Source: Sipunculus nudus
Lineage: Eukaryota; Annelida; Sipuncula; Golfingiida; Sipunculidae
Length of the DNA: 64,000 nt
Direction of reading: 5' to 3'
Assembly: GCA_026874595.1 (NCBI GenBank)
Contig: CM049309.1
Location: forward strand, 29,205,033-29,269,032
The translations under genes and the position numbers were made by a program. Of the stretch, positions 10,300 through 21,065 are shown one piece after another. Numbering within the stretch: position 1 is the first letter of the stretch; each line of letters starts with the position of its first letter. Below the pieces are notes generated by a model. That model saw only the letters and a program-made list of their open reading frames with translations, searched no databases and was not told where the DNA came from.

Positions 10300-11500
10300 A
10301 GCTGCATATCTTTCTAGTGTAAAACGGACCAAGTTCAAAATTTTTTCATGAAATCCCGTTAATCTCGTTTGACAAGAAGCAGTGAGACGTTTTCAGGTTT
10401 GTCATGTCAAGCTGGCCAAATGATATGAAATGCCGAAAACTAGACCTGTCTAGCTATAAAAGCCGCTGAGTTATAAGCATTTGCATGAAATCTCGTGTTT
10501 TCTCGTTTGACGGGAAATGGTGCGAGCTTTGGCGAGATTTCCAGTTTTGTCATGTCAGGTTTGTCAAATATTACAAAATGCCGGAAACTAGACCTGTCTA
10601 GCTGCAAAAGTCGCCGTGTTATCAGCATTTACGTGAAATCATGTTTTTTTCTCGCTTGACGAGATATAGTACGAGATTTGGCAAGACGAGCAGTTTTATT
10701 ATGTCAAGACGGCCAAACGTTACGAAATGGCGAAAACTAGATCCGTCTAGCTGTAAAAGTCGCCGAGTTATAAGCATTTCCGTGTACTCTCGTGTTTTCT
10801 CGTTTGACGAGATATGGTGCAGGATTTTGCCAGTCTTGTAGATTAGTCATATCAAACTCTCTAAATGTTATGAAATGGCGAAAACTACATCTGTCTAGCT
10901 GTAAAAGTCGCCGAGTTATTAGCATTTCTGTGAAATCTCCTTTTTTATCGTTTGACGAGATATGGTGCGAGATTTGGCCAGTCTTGCAGGTTTGTCATGT
11001 CAAGCCGTCCAAATGTTAATGAATGCCAAAAACTAGACCTGTCTAGCCGTGAAAGTCGCCGACTTATATGCATTTATGTGAAATCTCGTTTTTCCACATT
11101 TGACCAGATATAGTGCGAGATTTCGCCAAGTATCGCAGTTTTACTATGTCAAGTTGGCCAAATGTTACCAAATGCCAAAAACTAGATCTGAGTAGCTGTA
11201 AAAGTCGCCTAGTTATAAGCATTTCCATGATATCTCGTTTTTTTCTCGCTTGACGAGATATGGTGCGAGATTTGGCCTGATTTCTTTTCTGGCGTGTTAA
11301 GCTGGTCATATGTTATGAAATGCCGAAAACTAGACCTGTGTAGCTGTAAAAGTCGCCGAGTTATAAGCATTTCCGTGAAATCTCGTTTTTTTCTCGTTTG
11401 ACGATAAACCGAGCGAAATTTGACGAGACTTGCAATTGAATGACTTAGAACCAAGGGGAAGCAGCCTTATGCAAAAAACTAGACCCTTGAAACATAAATA
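10300..11500 (+). repeat. 148-bp satellite array, about 8 copies
   Basis: The landmark AACTAGACCTGTCTAGCTG recurs near 10438, 10586, 10734, 10882, 11030, 11178, 11326 and 11477, giving a period of about 148 bp. Each unit also carries CTCGTTTGACGAGATATGG, containing the inverted repeat TCTCGT-TTG-ACGAGA, and a GTGCGAGATTTGGC block. Open frames across it on both strands (VITRRLLQL-type repeats) are artefacts of the array. Confidence 0.9.
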
Positions 11501-12292
11501 TTACCGAGATAGAAGCCAAAAACTGCATATTTTCAGATCGTCAAGTTTAACCCACAAATTTGGTAACCATGGTAACGGCAGCACAAAGCTACATGTGCGG
11601 AGGAATAAGCCAATGTTCCTAGTTTAAGATACAACGATAAAAATTGTGCCATGTTTAAAATTATTTTAGATATTGCAGAAAAATGATATGTTACAGTGTT
11701 TCAGGTACCACGCCCCCTGGTGGCTATTTCCAAAAAATGAAAAACTGATATCGAGATATTTATAAATAACACAAAATATATCAATTTTTAAGCCATTGTT
11801 AAAAAAATGCAACCTGTAGGTCATATTTAATGAAATCTCGAAGACTCTCGTTTGACGAGAAATGGTGCGAGATTTGGCGAGACTTTCAGTTTTATCATGT
11901 CAAGCTGCCTATAAGGTACATAATGACCAAAACCAGACGTCTGTAGCTTAAAAATTGACAAAGTAACAAAAAATGGTCGTGTTATTTCCAATTTCCATGA
12001 TTTTTGCCCAAAAAAATGTAACCATGGTAACGGCAAATTTAAGTAAGCTACATGTCAAAAGAAAGGCCAGGTGATGACGAAAAAAATGAGCTATTGCAGA
12101 AGTGGATAAGCCTATTTATGGCGAAGTTATAGTGCAAAAACTGTTAACCATACCTGTCGTGATCTTGACCCTTGACCTTGGAGCAATGTTGACCAAAAAC
12201 AATAGGGCACCTAGAAATCGGTTTGTCAATCAAGCCTGTAAGTTTCAAGTTGATTGATGTCAAAGTGTGGCCTGGAGAGTCGTGACAAACAA

Positions 12293-14453
12293 ACTAGACG
12301 ACCATAGGTCGAACGCTTGCCGGAATTCGGAAGTGAAACACAGACGGACAGACAGAACATATTGTCGGTTTTCTATTAATGGAATGACTCTCAGGGACAT
12401 TGCTGAGAATATGTGGCCCGTAGAATGACATATGAGACAAAAGAACAGGCAAGCAGACAAAGCTGACAACAAAAGACGAACAGACAGACATACTGACTTT
12501 GTGAGACAAGATTGACACCAGATGACATGAGCTAGTTATTGAGAAGATTCAAAGGAAGAAAATGAGTTATAATTTATGTAATTTAGATTTATAGTTTACG
12601 AGGTATGGCGAATTAATGATATACTTGGGAGGCTCGACTGTAGCGCCCTCTAGCAGACATATTCCGAAGACGACAAATACGTTTCGTATTATTAGTGTAT
12701 GACATGAGATGTCTCAGTTTCAAAAGGATTCCGTCAAAGCTGTGGCCTGTAGAATGCTATATGTAAGGCGTAAGAACCAGCAAGCAGGCGACTTTGAGGA
12801 TAACGGACAAACAGATGGACACACTGACAAAGTGACAGAAGATTGAAACCAGATGCCTTAATCAGGTTATGGAGAAGACTCAAAGGAAGAAAATAAGCTA
12901 TAGCTTATGTAACTGAGGCTTTGGGTGTAGAGATATGGCCAATACAATGGTATGTGTGTGAAAGTCATGTGCAGCGCCCACTAGTGGCCATATCCGGAAA
13001 ATGAAAAATTTATTTCTAGATATTAGTGTAAGACATAAGATGTAATAGTTTCAAAAGGATTCCGTCAAAACTGTGGCCTACAGAATGCTATATGTGAGAC
13101 GCAAGAGCCAACAAGCAGGCGAATTTGAGGACAACTGACAAACAGACGAAAACACTGGCAAAGTGACTCAAAATTGAGTCCAGATGACTTCTCCAGGTTA
13201 TGGAGAAGGCTCAAAGGAAGAAAAAAGCTACAGTTTATGTAACTGAGGTTTATAGTTTTTGAGATATTGCCAAAGCATGATATGTTGGGAGAGGTTCGAG
13301 TTCAGCGCCCCCTAGCGGCCATATCCGGAAAATGAAAAATTGGTTTCGAGATATTAGTGTAAGACTTAAGATGTAATCGTTTCAAAAGGATTCTTTCAAA
13401 ACTGTGGCCTGTAGAATGCTATATGTGAGACGCAAGAGCAAGCAGGCGAATTTGAGGACAACTGACAAACAGACAGACACACTGACAAAGTCTCACAAAA
13501 TTGTGACCAGATGACTACACTAGGTTATGGAGAAGACTCAGAGGAAGAAAATAAGCTATAGTTTATGTAATTGAGGCTTATAATTTTGGAGATATGGCCA
13601 AAATATGATATGTTCAAGAGGTTCGCATCCAGCGCCCCCTAGCGGCCCTATTCAAAAAATGAAAAAACAATTTCGAGATACTAGTGTAGGACTTATAATA
13701 TGTCAGTTTCAGAAAGATTCCTGCAATAATGCGGCCTTTGGCGCAAGATGAATGAAATCTCGAAATATCTCTATTCACGAGATATTTTACGAGATACTGC
13801 AATACTTGTTATAAAATCTTGTAGTACTAGTTGAATGCTACCTAATGCAAAAAACTAGATCACACTAGCTTTAAAACTGACAAAGTTAGAAAAATAAGAC
13901 CCCTTATATTCGAATATCATGACTTTTCCCCCAAAATCTGTAACCATGGTTACGGCAAATTTGAGTCAGCTAGACACCAGATGACAGGCCTTGGAATGAC
14001 GATTAAAATGAGCTATTGTTGAAGTGGATACGACTAATAGTCACAAAGATATGAAGAAAAAACCGTTTTGAGAATTTTTGACGACCTTGACCTTGACCTT
14101 TGACCTATTTTAACCCAAAACAATAGGGCACCTAGAAATTTAATTCTCCATTATCCCTATAAGTTTCAAGGTTATTGTGGCAAAATTGTGGCCAGGAGAG
14201 TGATGACAAACAAACAGACAGACAGACAGACAAACAGACAAACAGACATACGCAACTGACCAATATGCTTGCCGAAATCTTTGATTCCGGCAAGCAACAA
14301 ACAGACAGACAGACAAACAGACATACGCAACTGACCAATATGCTTGCCGAAATCTTTGATTCCAGCAAGCAACAAACAGACAGACAAACAGACATACGCA
14401 ACTGACCAATATGCTTGCCGAAATCTTTGATTCCGGCAAGCAACAAACAAAAA
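12293..14453 (+). mobile_element. Family A copy 2 (nested)
   Basis: Starts ACTAGA (12293), palindrome CGACCATAGGTCG (12299-12311) and subterminal GCTTGCCGGAATTC (12315). The core has about four units of roughly 325 bp, each with AGCGCCC(C/A)CTAG(C/T)GGCC(A/T)TATCCGGAAAATG-type and TTTCAAAAGGATTC landmarks. The right part carries TGACCTTGACCTTGACCTTT and the phrase AACAATAGGGCACCTAGAAAT. The 3' end is a GACAGACAGACAAACAGAC stretch plus terminal hairpin, and this end module is present three times in tandem. Copy 3 (60508-62512) is about 97% identical over the first 650 bp by eye and has one core unit fewer. Confidence 0.7.
14205..14453 (+). repeat. Triplicated 3' end module with hairpin
   Basis: The module is GACAGACA-type repeat, then CATACGCAACTGACCAATAT and hairpin GCTTGCCGAAATC-TTT-GATTCCGGCAAGC. 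It occurs with hairpins at 14267-14295, 14342-14370 and 14413-14441, 75 and 71 bp apart. The second hairpin has one G-to-A change in its right arm. Copy 3 at 62482-62510 has the module once. Confidence 0.9.
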
Positions 14454-15064
14454 AAGTTTTACCCCAAAAATAGAGAAATCTGGCGATAGCGCACTTTATC
14501 ACCTATGCGCAAAAATAAGCCCATGGACTCTAGTTTAAGGTGCTGTGATGGAAATGGCCCAATGTTTAATAGTTGTGGAGGTATAGCACCAAAACAAATT
14601 TTCATGTTTTTTCATCTGCAACGCCCCCTGGCGGCCATTTCCAAAATCTAAAAAAACAATTTCGAGATATTCTTATGTTACATAAAATATCTAAGAATCA
14701 GGGCGATTGCTGCAAATTTGAAAAATATCATGAAATTCCATGATTTCTCCCCAAAAAATGTAACATTGGTAACGGCAAATTTAAGTAAGCTACATGTCAA
14801 AAGAAAGGCCAGGTGATGACGAAAAAAATGAGCTATTGCAGAAGTGGATAAGCCTATTTATGGCGAAGTTATAGTGCAAAAACCGTTAACCATACCTGTC
14901 GTGACCTTGACCCTTGACCTTGGAGCAATGTTGACCAAAAACAATAGGGCACCTAGAAATCGGTTTGTCAATCAAGCCTGTAAGTTTCAAGTTTATTGAT
15001 GCAAAAGTGTGGCCTGGAGAGTCGTGACAAACAAAGCAACAAAACATACGCAACTGACGAACAT
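14454..15064 (+). repeat. Continuation of family A copy 1 with duplicated segment
   Basis: This carries another CGCCCCCTGGCGGCCATTTCC block near 14620. From 14760 to 15040 it is a near-exact repeat of 12010-12290, including TGTCAAAAGAAAGGCCAGGT and the CTTGACCCTTGACCTTGGAG block. It leads into the family A hairpin at 15065. Confidence 0.7.
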
Positions 15065-15098
15065 GCTTGCCGAAATCGAAGATTTCCGGCAAGCAACA

Positions 15099-15728
15099 AA
15101 AAGACTGAACGTACATAACCAGCAGTTATCCACGATTTTGGATTTTTACCCTTGCGGATTAATTCAATATTCAAATCTGAAGCAATGTTTTTTATTTGTG
15201 GGAATGAATGACGATGTGACGTTGAAAATGAGCATACATTGAATCAAATTAATTCAAAATGACATTTTTACGGAAATTCAGCATCATATTAATATTGATT
15301 ATTTGAATGCAATGTGATTTTGAGCTGTAGGTGGCGATACTTAGGCTGACTTACTTGTCCAAGCAGAAATCATTTTCCCACCTTTCAGTATAAATAAAGC
15401 ACAAAAGACCAATACTAGTTTTCATATTATAAAGAATAACTTCTCAGAGGAAATTGGATCAAATGAACATCAGTTTAATGGAACAAAAATTGAAAATTGC
15501 ATCCTTTCGGAAACATTCAGTTTTGATAAATCGCAAAACATGACAACTGACATCTCTTTGGTCACATCGTTAAGATATCATGTCTGTTACCAAACATCCC
15601 AGGATCGGCTCCAGCCATCAACATGAAATCGCATTTTTATAAGAGGATAATAATGCATTATAATAAACTTTTATAAAAAGTTCCCCCACCCCACTCCCCG
15701 AAATAATGTGGACCATAACATAAAGAAA
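15099..15728. other. Unassigned spacer
   Basis: AT-rich sequence between two minisatellite-cored elements, with no coding signal, tandem repeat or transposon end recognised. Confidence 0.4.
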
Positions 15729-15899
15729 ACTAGACATTTCTTGGCACCCCAGGTGCCAGAGTATCCCCAGACATAGTAGGCCCCCCTTTAAGAACAGACC
15801 CCCATTTTTAGCAGCATATACTGACACTTGGCATATTTATTGTTTCTTCCATCTAACAATCCACAATCTTGTTGAAGATGTTGGTCCTGTGACCTTGAT

Positions 15900-17560
15900 C
15901 TTTTTAAAGATGTGTCCTGTGACCTTGACCTTTGACCTCATGATCCCAAAATCAATTTGGGTCTTGCTTTTCCAATGGGACATATGCAAGTCAAGTTTGA
16001 AATCTATACATCAATAAAGCAGGAATTATCATCCAGAAACTAATTTTTTTTTACAGGTAGCTCCTGTGACCTTCACCTTTGACCTTGTGACCTCAAAATT
16101 GATAGTGTTCTTCCTCTCTTGGCAGGAGAACTATATGTGCAAGATGAAAGATCTGAGATGAAATGTTTGGCTGAAAATGCATCCACATCTTTTTAAAGAT
16201 GTGTCCTGTGACCTTGACCTTTGACCCCATGACCCTTAAAACAATTCAGGTCTTGCTTTTCCAATGGGACATATACAAGTCAAGTTTGAAATCCATACAT
16301 CAAAAAAAGAAGGAATTATCATCCAGAAACTAATTTTTGGACAGATGGCTCCTGTGACCTTCACTTTTGACCTTGTGACCTCAAAATTGATAGGGGTCTT
16401 CCACTCTTGGAAGGTGAACTATATGTGCAAGATGAAAGATCTGAGATGAATTGTTTGGCTGAAAATGCATCAACAATCCTTATAAAGAGGTTTCCTGTGA
16501 CCTTGACCTTTGACCTCATGACCCCAAAATCAATTTTGGTCTTGCTTTTCCAATGGGACATATACAAGTCAAGTTTGAAATCCATACATCAATAAAAGAA
16601 GATATTATCATCCACAAACTAATTTTTGGACAGATGGCTCCTGTGATCTTCACCTTTGACCTTGTGACCTCAAAAATTGATAGGGGTCTTCCACTCTTGG
16701 CAGGTGAACTTTAAAATACAAGTCAAGTTTGAAATTATACATCAATAAAAGTAGGAATTATCATCCAGAAACTAATTTTTGGACAGATGGCTCCTGTGAC
16801 CTTCACCTTTGACCTTGTGACCTCAAAATTGATAGGGTTCTTCCTCTCTTGGCAGGTGAACTATATGTTCAAGATGAAAGATCTGAGATGAAATATTTGG
16901 CTGAAAATGCATCCACAATCTTTTTAAAGATGTGTCCTGTGACCTTGACCTTTGACCTCATGACCCCAAAATCAATTTTGGTCTTGCTTTTCCAATGTGA
17001 CATATACAAGTCAAGTTTGAAATCCATACATCAAAAAAAGCAGGAATTATCATCAAGGAACTAATTTTTGGACAGATGGCTACTGTGACCTTCACCTTTG
17101 ACCTTGTGACCTCAAAACTGATAGGGGTCTTCCTCTATTGGCAGATGACTTATATGTGCAAGATGAAAGGTCTGAGACGAAATGTTTGGCTGAAAATGCA
17201 TCCACAATCTTTTTAAAGATATGTCCTGTGACCTTGACCTTTGACCTCATGACCCCAAAATCAATTTGGGTCTTGCTTTTCCAATGGGACATATACAAGT
17301 CAAGTTTGAAATCCATACATCAATAAAAGCAGGAATTACCATCCACAAACTAATTTTTGGACAGATAGCTCCTGTGGCCTTGACCTTTGACCTTGTGACC
17401 CCTAAATTTAAATGGATCATCCACTATTGGCAAGTGAGCTATATATTCAAGATGGAAGACCTAGGATGAAAGTTTGGCTTAAAATGCATCCACAGTATCT
17501 TTTAAAATGCCAATCCAGTGACCTTGACCTTTGACCTCATGACCCTAGTACCTATAGGGT
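15900..17560 (+). repeat. 288-bp tandem array with DR1/ERR-like motifs
   Basis: Units share CCTGTGACCTTGACCTTTGA, CTTGCTTTTCCAATGGGACA, AGTCAAGTTTGAAATCCATA, AACTAATTTTTGGACAGATG and CAAGATGAAAGATCTGAGAT. Each 288-bp unit is a dimer of related halves of about 145 bp, one with TGACCTTGACCTTTGACCT and one with TGACCTTCACCTTTGACCTT. The first type starts near 15920, 16208, 16496, 16940, 17228 and 17518. One unit near 16710 is partly deleted. Reverse-complemented, the motif is AGGTCAAAGGTCAAGGTCA, a DR1 plus an extended half-site. Confidence 0.9.
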
Positions 17561-18182
17561 TCTTACTTTAGTGAAGGGCCATACATAATTCATGTTTGAA
17601 ACCCATATGGCTATCAACACTGGAGATATCATAAGAGGTGTGTGATTTTCACCATATATGGCAATATTCAAGGTCAAGGCCACTATCATAGGAAAGGTCA
17701 TGACCCCAATTTAAATAAACATCATCCCATAACCCATACCTATGTATATGCATAATATAAAAGAAATCTGTCCATTAGTTTTTGACTTATAATGCTCACA
17801 GTACTGTAAGGTGGCAAATTTGGGGGTATTAAACGGCACGAAAACAAGTAAAGAATAATAGGTGGCACCACCAGTTTCTGGAATATGACAACCCTATCCA
17901 TGATCTTCCATCAACTTGATTTGGGATAAATCCATGTAAGATTTCTTGAGATATAAAAGAATTTGTGTGATTTTCCCCCAAATTGGACCTATTCAAGGTC
18001 AAGGACACTCTCATAGTAAAGGTCATGACCTCATTTTAAATAGGCGTCGTCCTCTTACCCATATCTATACATATACCAAGTTTGGTAAAGTTCCGTGAAA
18101 TATTTTTTGGGTTATCGCGCCAACAAGATTTATATGCGGCGGCGGCGGCGGCGGCGGCGGGGGGGACCGGTATGAAAACATA

Positions 18183-18209
18183 GTATCCCCCGACTTTGTC
18201 TGGGGATAC
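18183..18209 (+). repeat. 3' terminal hairpin of family B
   Basis: 12-nt arms GTATCCCCCGAC and GTCTGGGGATAC pair with one mismatch around a TTT loop. Confidence 0.85.
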
Positions 18210-18212
18210 AAT

Positions 18213-18866
18213 TACCTTTTTGACATTTGATCCTGAAACAAATGCGTGGACGCACATGTCGGCAGCGTATAGATGTATGCACACAGACAGACCCAGGGAA
18301 GGTATAAACAATTAATGGTATAGTGTTTAACCGGAACAAACATTATGATTAATAATCAGTATATTTTTTTCTATGAGGCAATATCGCAAAATAAGGGACT
18401 TACTTACACCGAAAACTCCCTAGTTGCATGTCCTTATAAAACGATATATGAACTGCATAAGTAAACACCAAACTGTTCTGGTGTGTAGAGCCTATGGCTA
18501 AAAAATAACAAAATAATTACTCAGAATAAATTAAAAAGTCTTTAATTAAAGCATGATGAGGACTGAAAGATATTTCCCTGAAAATTAACAATAATGACCT
18601 TACACTGCATAAGGTACCTATAGATATCCAACTCACAGAGGGGAAGGGGAGGGGGGTTATAATCATATGGGCTAGTTAGATATTGGTTGAGACACTGATC
18701 ATGGCCAGCTGAATTTAAGAATATTCTGCATGGGTTCACCCCTATATGATTCATAAAGGCCAAGCAAATTTAATTTGCGGAAATGAGGCTGTGGTCGCAT
18801 ACAGGTGGAAGGATTATTTTTAATTTCACTATGTATATTCTTTTCCTTGTTTCCAAATGAAAAGGA
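18213..18866. other. Unassigned spacer
   Basis: No gene or element signature was recognised. A short GA/G-rich stretch (GGGGAAGGGGAGGGGGG, about 18640) is the only notable feature. Confidence 0.4.
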
Positions 18867-18871
18867 ATTTA

Positions 18872-18911
<40 letters not shown>

Positions 18912-18912
18912 C

Positions 18913-18993
<81 letters not shown>

Positions 18994-19146
18994 GGTAGTG
19001 TTACCCTCCGATGTAAAGTGCTCTATGGCCTACAGACTAGGCCAGAGCGGTATAACTCTGAAGAAAAACAACACTGTTAATTCACAACAGTCTGTTTCAC
19101 GTGAAAACAGACTGTTGTGAATTAACAGTGTTGTTTTTCTTCAGAG

Positions 19147-19205
<59 letters not shown>
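18867..19205. repeat. (TA)n tracts flanking a 101-bp palindrome
   Basis: Long TA runs at about 18867-18990 and 19147-19205 flank a unique stretch. Its right part, 19051-19151, is a near-perfect palindrome centred on CACGTG (19098-19103): a left arm of about 50 bases from TATAACTCTGAAG is mirrored by the right arm ending CTTCAGAGTTATA, with a single-base length difference next to the centre. It resembles palindromic AT-rich repeats known to extrude cruciforms. Confidence 0.9.
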
Positions 19206-19208
<3 letters not shown>

Positions 19209-19996
19209 ATACTAACTTACTGAATAACGTATAGTCAAACTTGTAAGTAACATCTTCGGTTTTTTTTTGTTCTTTTTTTTTGCATTTTCCGTCCTGATTA
19301 AGGATAATAACCTCAAATTAGGGTGCACATATAAAGAGGTGCCTACTTCAGAGAACTGTTATAATCTATACTCTTAAGTTTTCGCGAGATTTATTTTAAG
19401 ATCAAATGTTATAGGTCTTGGACCCGGAAACTCTTGTCTCTATACTCGTATCGAACGTGATCCTGGACTTGGATAAGAATTACTTTCCCATTATGTCTTT
19501 CTTTCAGAAACTACTTTAGTCTTTGAAAAGATCAGAACGGCATGGCACAGGTAGAAATATGTTGTGTCAAGCCTGACATGGATCCTAAGTTGCCGGACAT
19601 ATGTGATCTGAGCCGGAAAGATATATTTATAGCAGGATATTAGCAAAACTATTAAGTAATCAGAGACCACAACTCCGGCCAGGATCCTCATCAATCTTTG
19701 TTAGTAACTTCATAGAAAACGTGTGTCACGGTTTACCTAGTTGGATCCCAGATCAGCTCTAGAACAAAGGTGCCCAAGTAAATGGCCCTCGTCTGAGATG
19801 GAGATATCTCAATATGGTAATCCAGATTGTCTTAAAAAATTTGAAGGATTGTTCGTGGTGTATCAACCTATTCCTCTACAGTATTCTGAGTGAAGATACT
19901 GATAGACAGAGAAACCATTTAACTAACCAGGGAAACAAAACATAATAACTCGCCACCTGGCACAGCTGTAATAATATACGTGACTTTACTTCCTAA
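19206..19996. other. Unassigned DNA
   Basis: No recognisable coding domain, repeat array or RNA gene. It ends at a TAA trinucleotide that may be the target duplication of the next element. Confidence 0.4.
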
Positions 19997-21065
19997 TGCC
20001 TAGCTCACATATAAACCGGGCACCGTACGGTTTCTTCAACCCGCCGGCTTGCCGTGGGTTTTCGAGACCGTACGGACACCGTGTGATTTTTCATCACATA
20101 ATCTACGGCGACCGTACGGTTACCTCCGAAACTTCGTGAATGTGCGGGTTCTATGCATGAAACAAGTACATCGTACGGTTGCACGGCCGGCACCTGGCCG
20201 GTTATCGCTGCCGCCGTGGGGTCGCCGGCAGGCGCCCGGCCGGTGATCGCTGCCGCCGTGGGGTCGCCGGCAGGCGCCCGGCCAGCGATCGCTGGCACCA
20301 TGCGGCTTTATATATAGCTGATTTTTTAAAAGTAGTCATTTTTCAACATGAAGCCAAAGAAGAAAGAGAAAGGAAAGAGAACTAATGTCCAAATCCTCTC
20401 CAATGAGCGCGGCAACCAAAAACTGCTGATTGTGGCGGAGTCTATCCAATTGTGTCTGCAAATCAGCAATGCGCACAGGAAATAGACGTTGCGAGGGAAT
20501 AACTGGCATCCCGAACACTTGACTCGTTCAGAGCACACAGAGATTTTGTTTGATTTGTTGCCCCTGTTGCTTTATTTATAAATCCGATAGCTCAGATTCA
20601 GGGCACCATGAGGACACCGCACGGGCAAAATTTACATCGAAAGGGAGCCGTGCGGACCCCATTTAACTTTTCACATGTCGCACAGGGCCCTTGCGGGGTC
20701 CGTAAGGCCATCACACGGTGCTCGTACGGCAACGGCAGATACCGCAAGGCGCCCGTACGAATATTGTCGAGAAAATTACCCGGAAAACCGTACGGGTGCC
20801 GCGCGGATACCGGCCGGTGCCCGCAAGGCGACCGCACGGGCTTTCTACGGCTCCTGTACGGCCTGTCTACGGGCTTACGGTGAGTTGAAAACGCCGGGAG
20901 AATTGAGCGCAGCCAGCTCAGCACCACGGCGCCCGTACGGCGGGTAAAATTTGAACCGGCGCCCGTGAAAATCGTACGGGTACCTTGCGGGCACCGTGCG
21001 AATTTAGCCAAAAATGCACATTTTACTCACCGTACGGGCCCCGTAGGCTATATGTGATAGCGGCT
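19997..21065. mobile_element. GC-rich CCGTACGG-studded element with TIRs, possibly Harbinger-type
   Basis: A 1069-bp block far richer in GC than its surroundings. The ends are imperfect inverted repeats: GCCTAGCTCACATATA on the left and, reverse-complemented, GCCGCTATCACATATA on the right. TAA flanks both ends (19994-19996 and 21066-21068), the 3-bp TWA duplication expected of PIF/Harbinger elements. Six perfect CCGTACGG octamers sit in the two flanks (20023, 20068, 20112, 20788, 20933, 21030), with many near-variants. The centre (20336-20518, minus strand) has a short helical open frame with IADLQTQLDRLRHNQQ that may be a remnant of a carried protein. Class assignment is tentative. Confidence 0.5.

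Larger units (their letters stand above)
10148..15098 (+). mobile_element. Helentron/HINE-like element, family A copy 1 (composite)
   Basis: The 5' end reads ACAAGA (10148), the palindrome TGACCAGAGGTCA (10154-10166) and a subterminal GCTTGCCGGAAAT (10170-10182). The 3' end is the hairpin at 15065-15094, GCTTGCCGAAATC / GATTTCCGGCAAGC, whose right arm inverts the 5' subterminal motif. The body holds a 148-bp satellite (about 10300-11500), 11.5-12.29 kb of related unique sequence and a nested copy 2 (12293-14453). The stretch 14760-15040 repeats 12010-12290 almost exactly, so the insertion or a duplication doubled about 280 bp. No protein coding was seen. The class is inferred from structure. 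Confidence 0.55.
15729..18212 (+). mobile_element. Helentron/HINE-like element, family B
   Basis: The 5' end reads ACTAGA (15729-15734), the palindrome TGGCACC-CCA-GGTGCCA (15742-15758) and a subterminal GTATCCCCAGAC (15761-15772). The core is a tandem array of about 288 bp units (15900-17560). After a diverged right arm with AAGGTCAAGG motifs, a (CGG)n tract (18137-18160) precedes the hairpin GTATCCCCCGAC-TTT-GTCTGGGGATAC (18183-18209). The right arm of that hairpin is the inverse of the 5' subterminal repeat. The architecture equals families A, C and D, though the sequences are unrelated. No enzyme is encoded. Confidence 0.65.

Noticed and set aside
10440-11454. Repeated open frames of 60-80 codons on both strands, with a common VITRRLLQL-type peptide.
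   Set aside because: They follow the 148-bp satellite period exactly and appear on both strands, so they are array by-products.
14132-14502. Cys/Val/Leu/Ser-rich repetitive frames that resemble a secreted repeat protein.
   Set aside because: They are translations of the GACAGACA tract and the triplicated hairpin module.
20336-20518. Short minus-strand frame with a helical segment inside the GC-rich element as a real gene.
   Set aside because: It is only about 60 codons with no recognisable domain; it is kept only as a possible remnant in the element entry.
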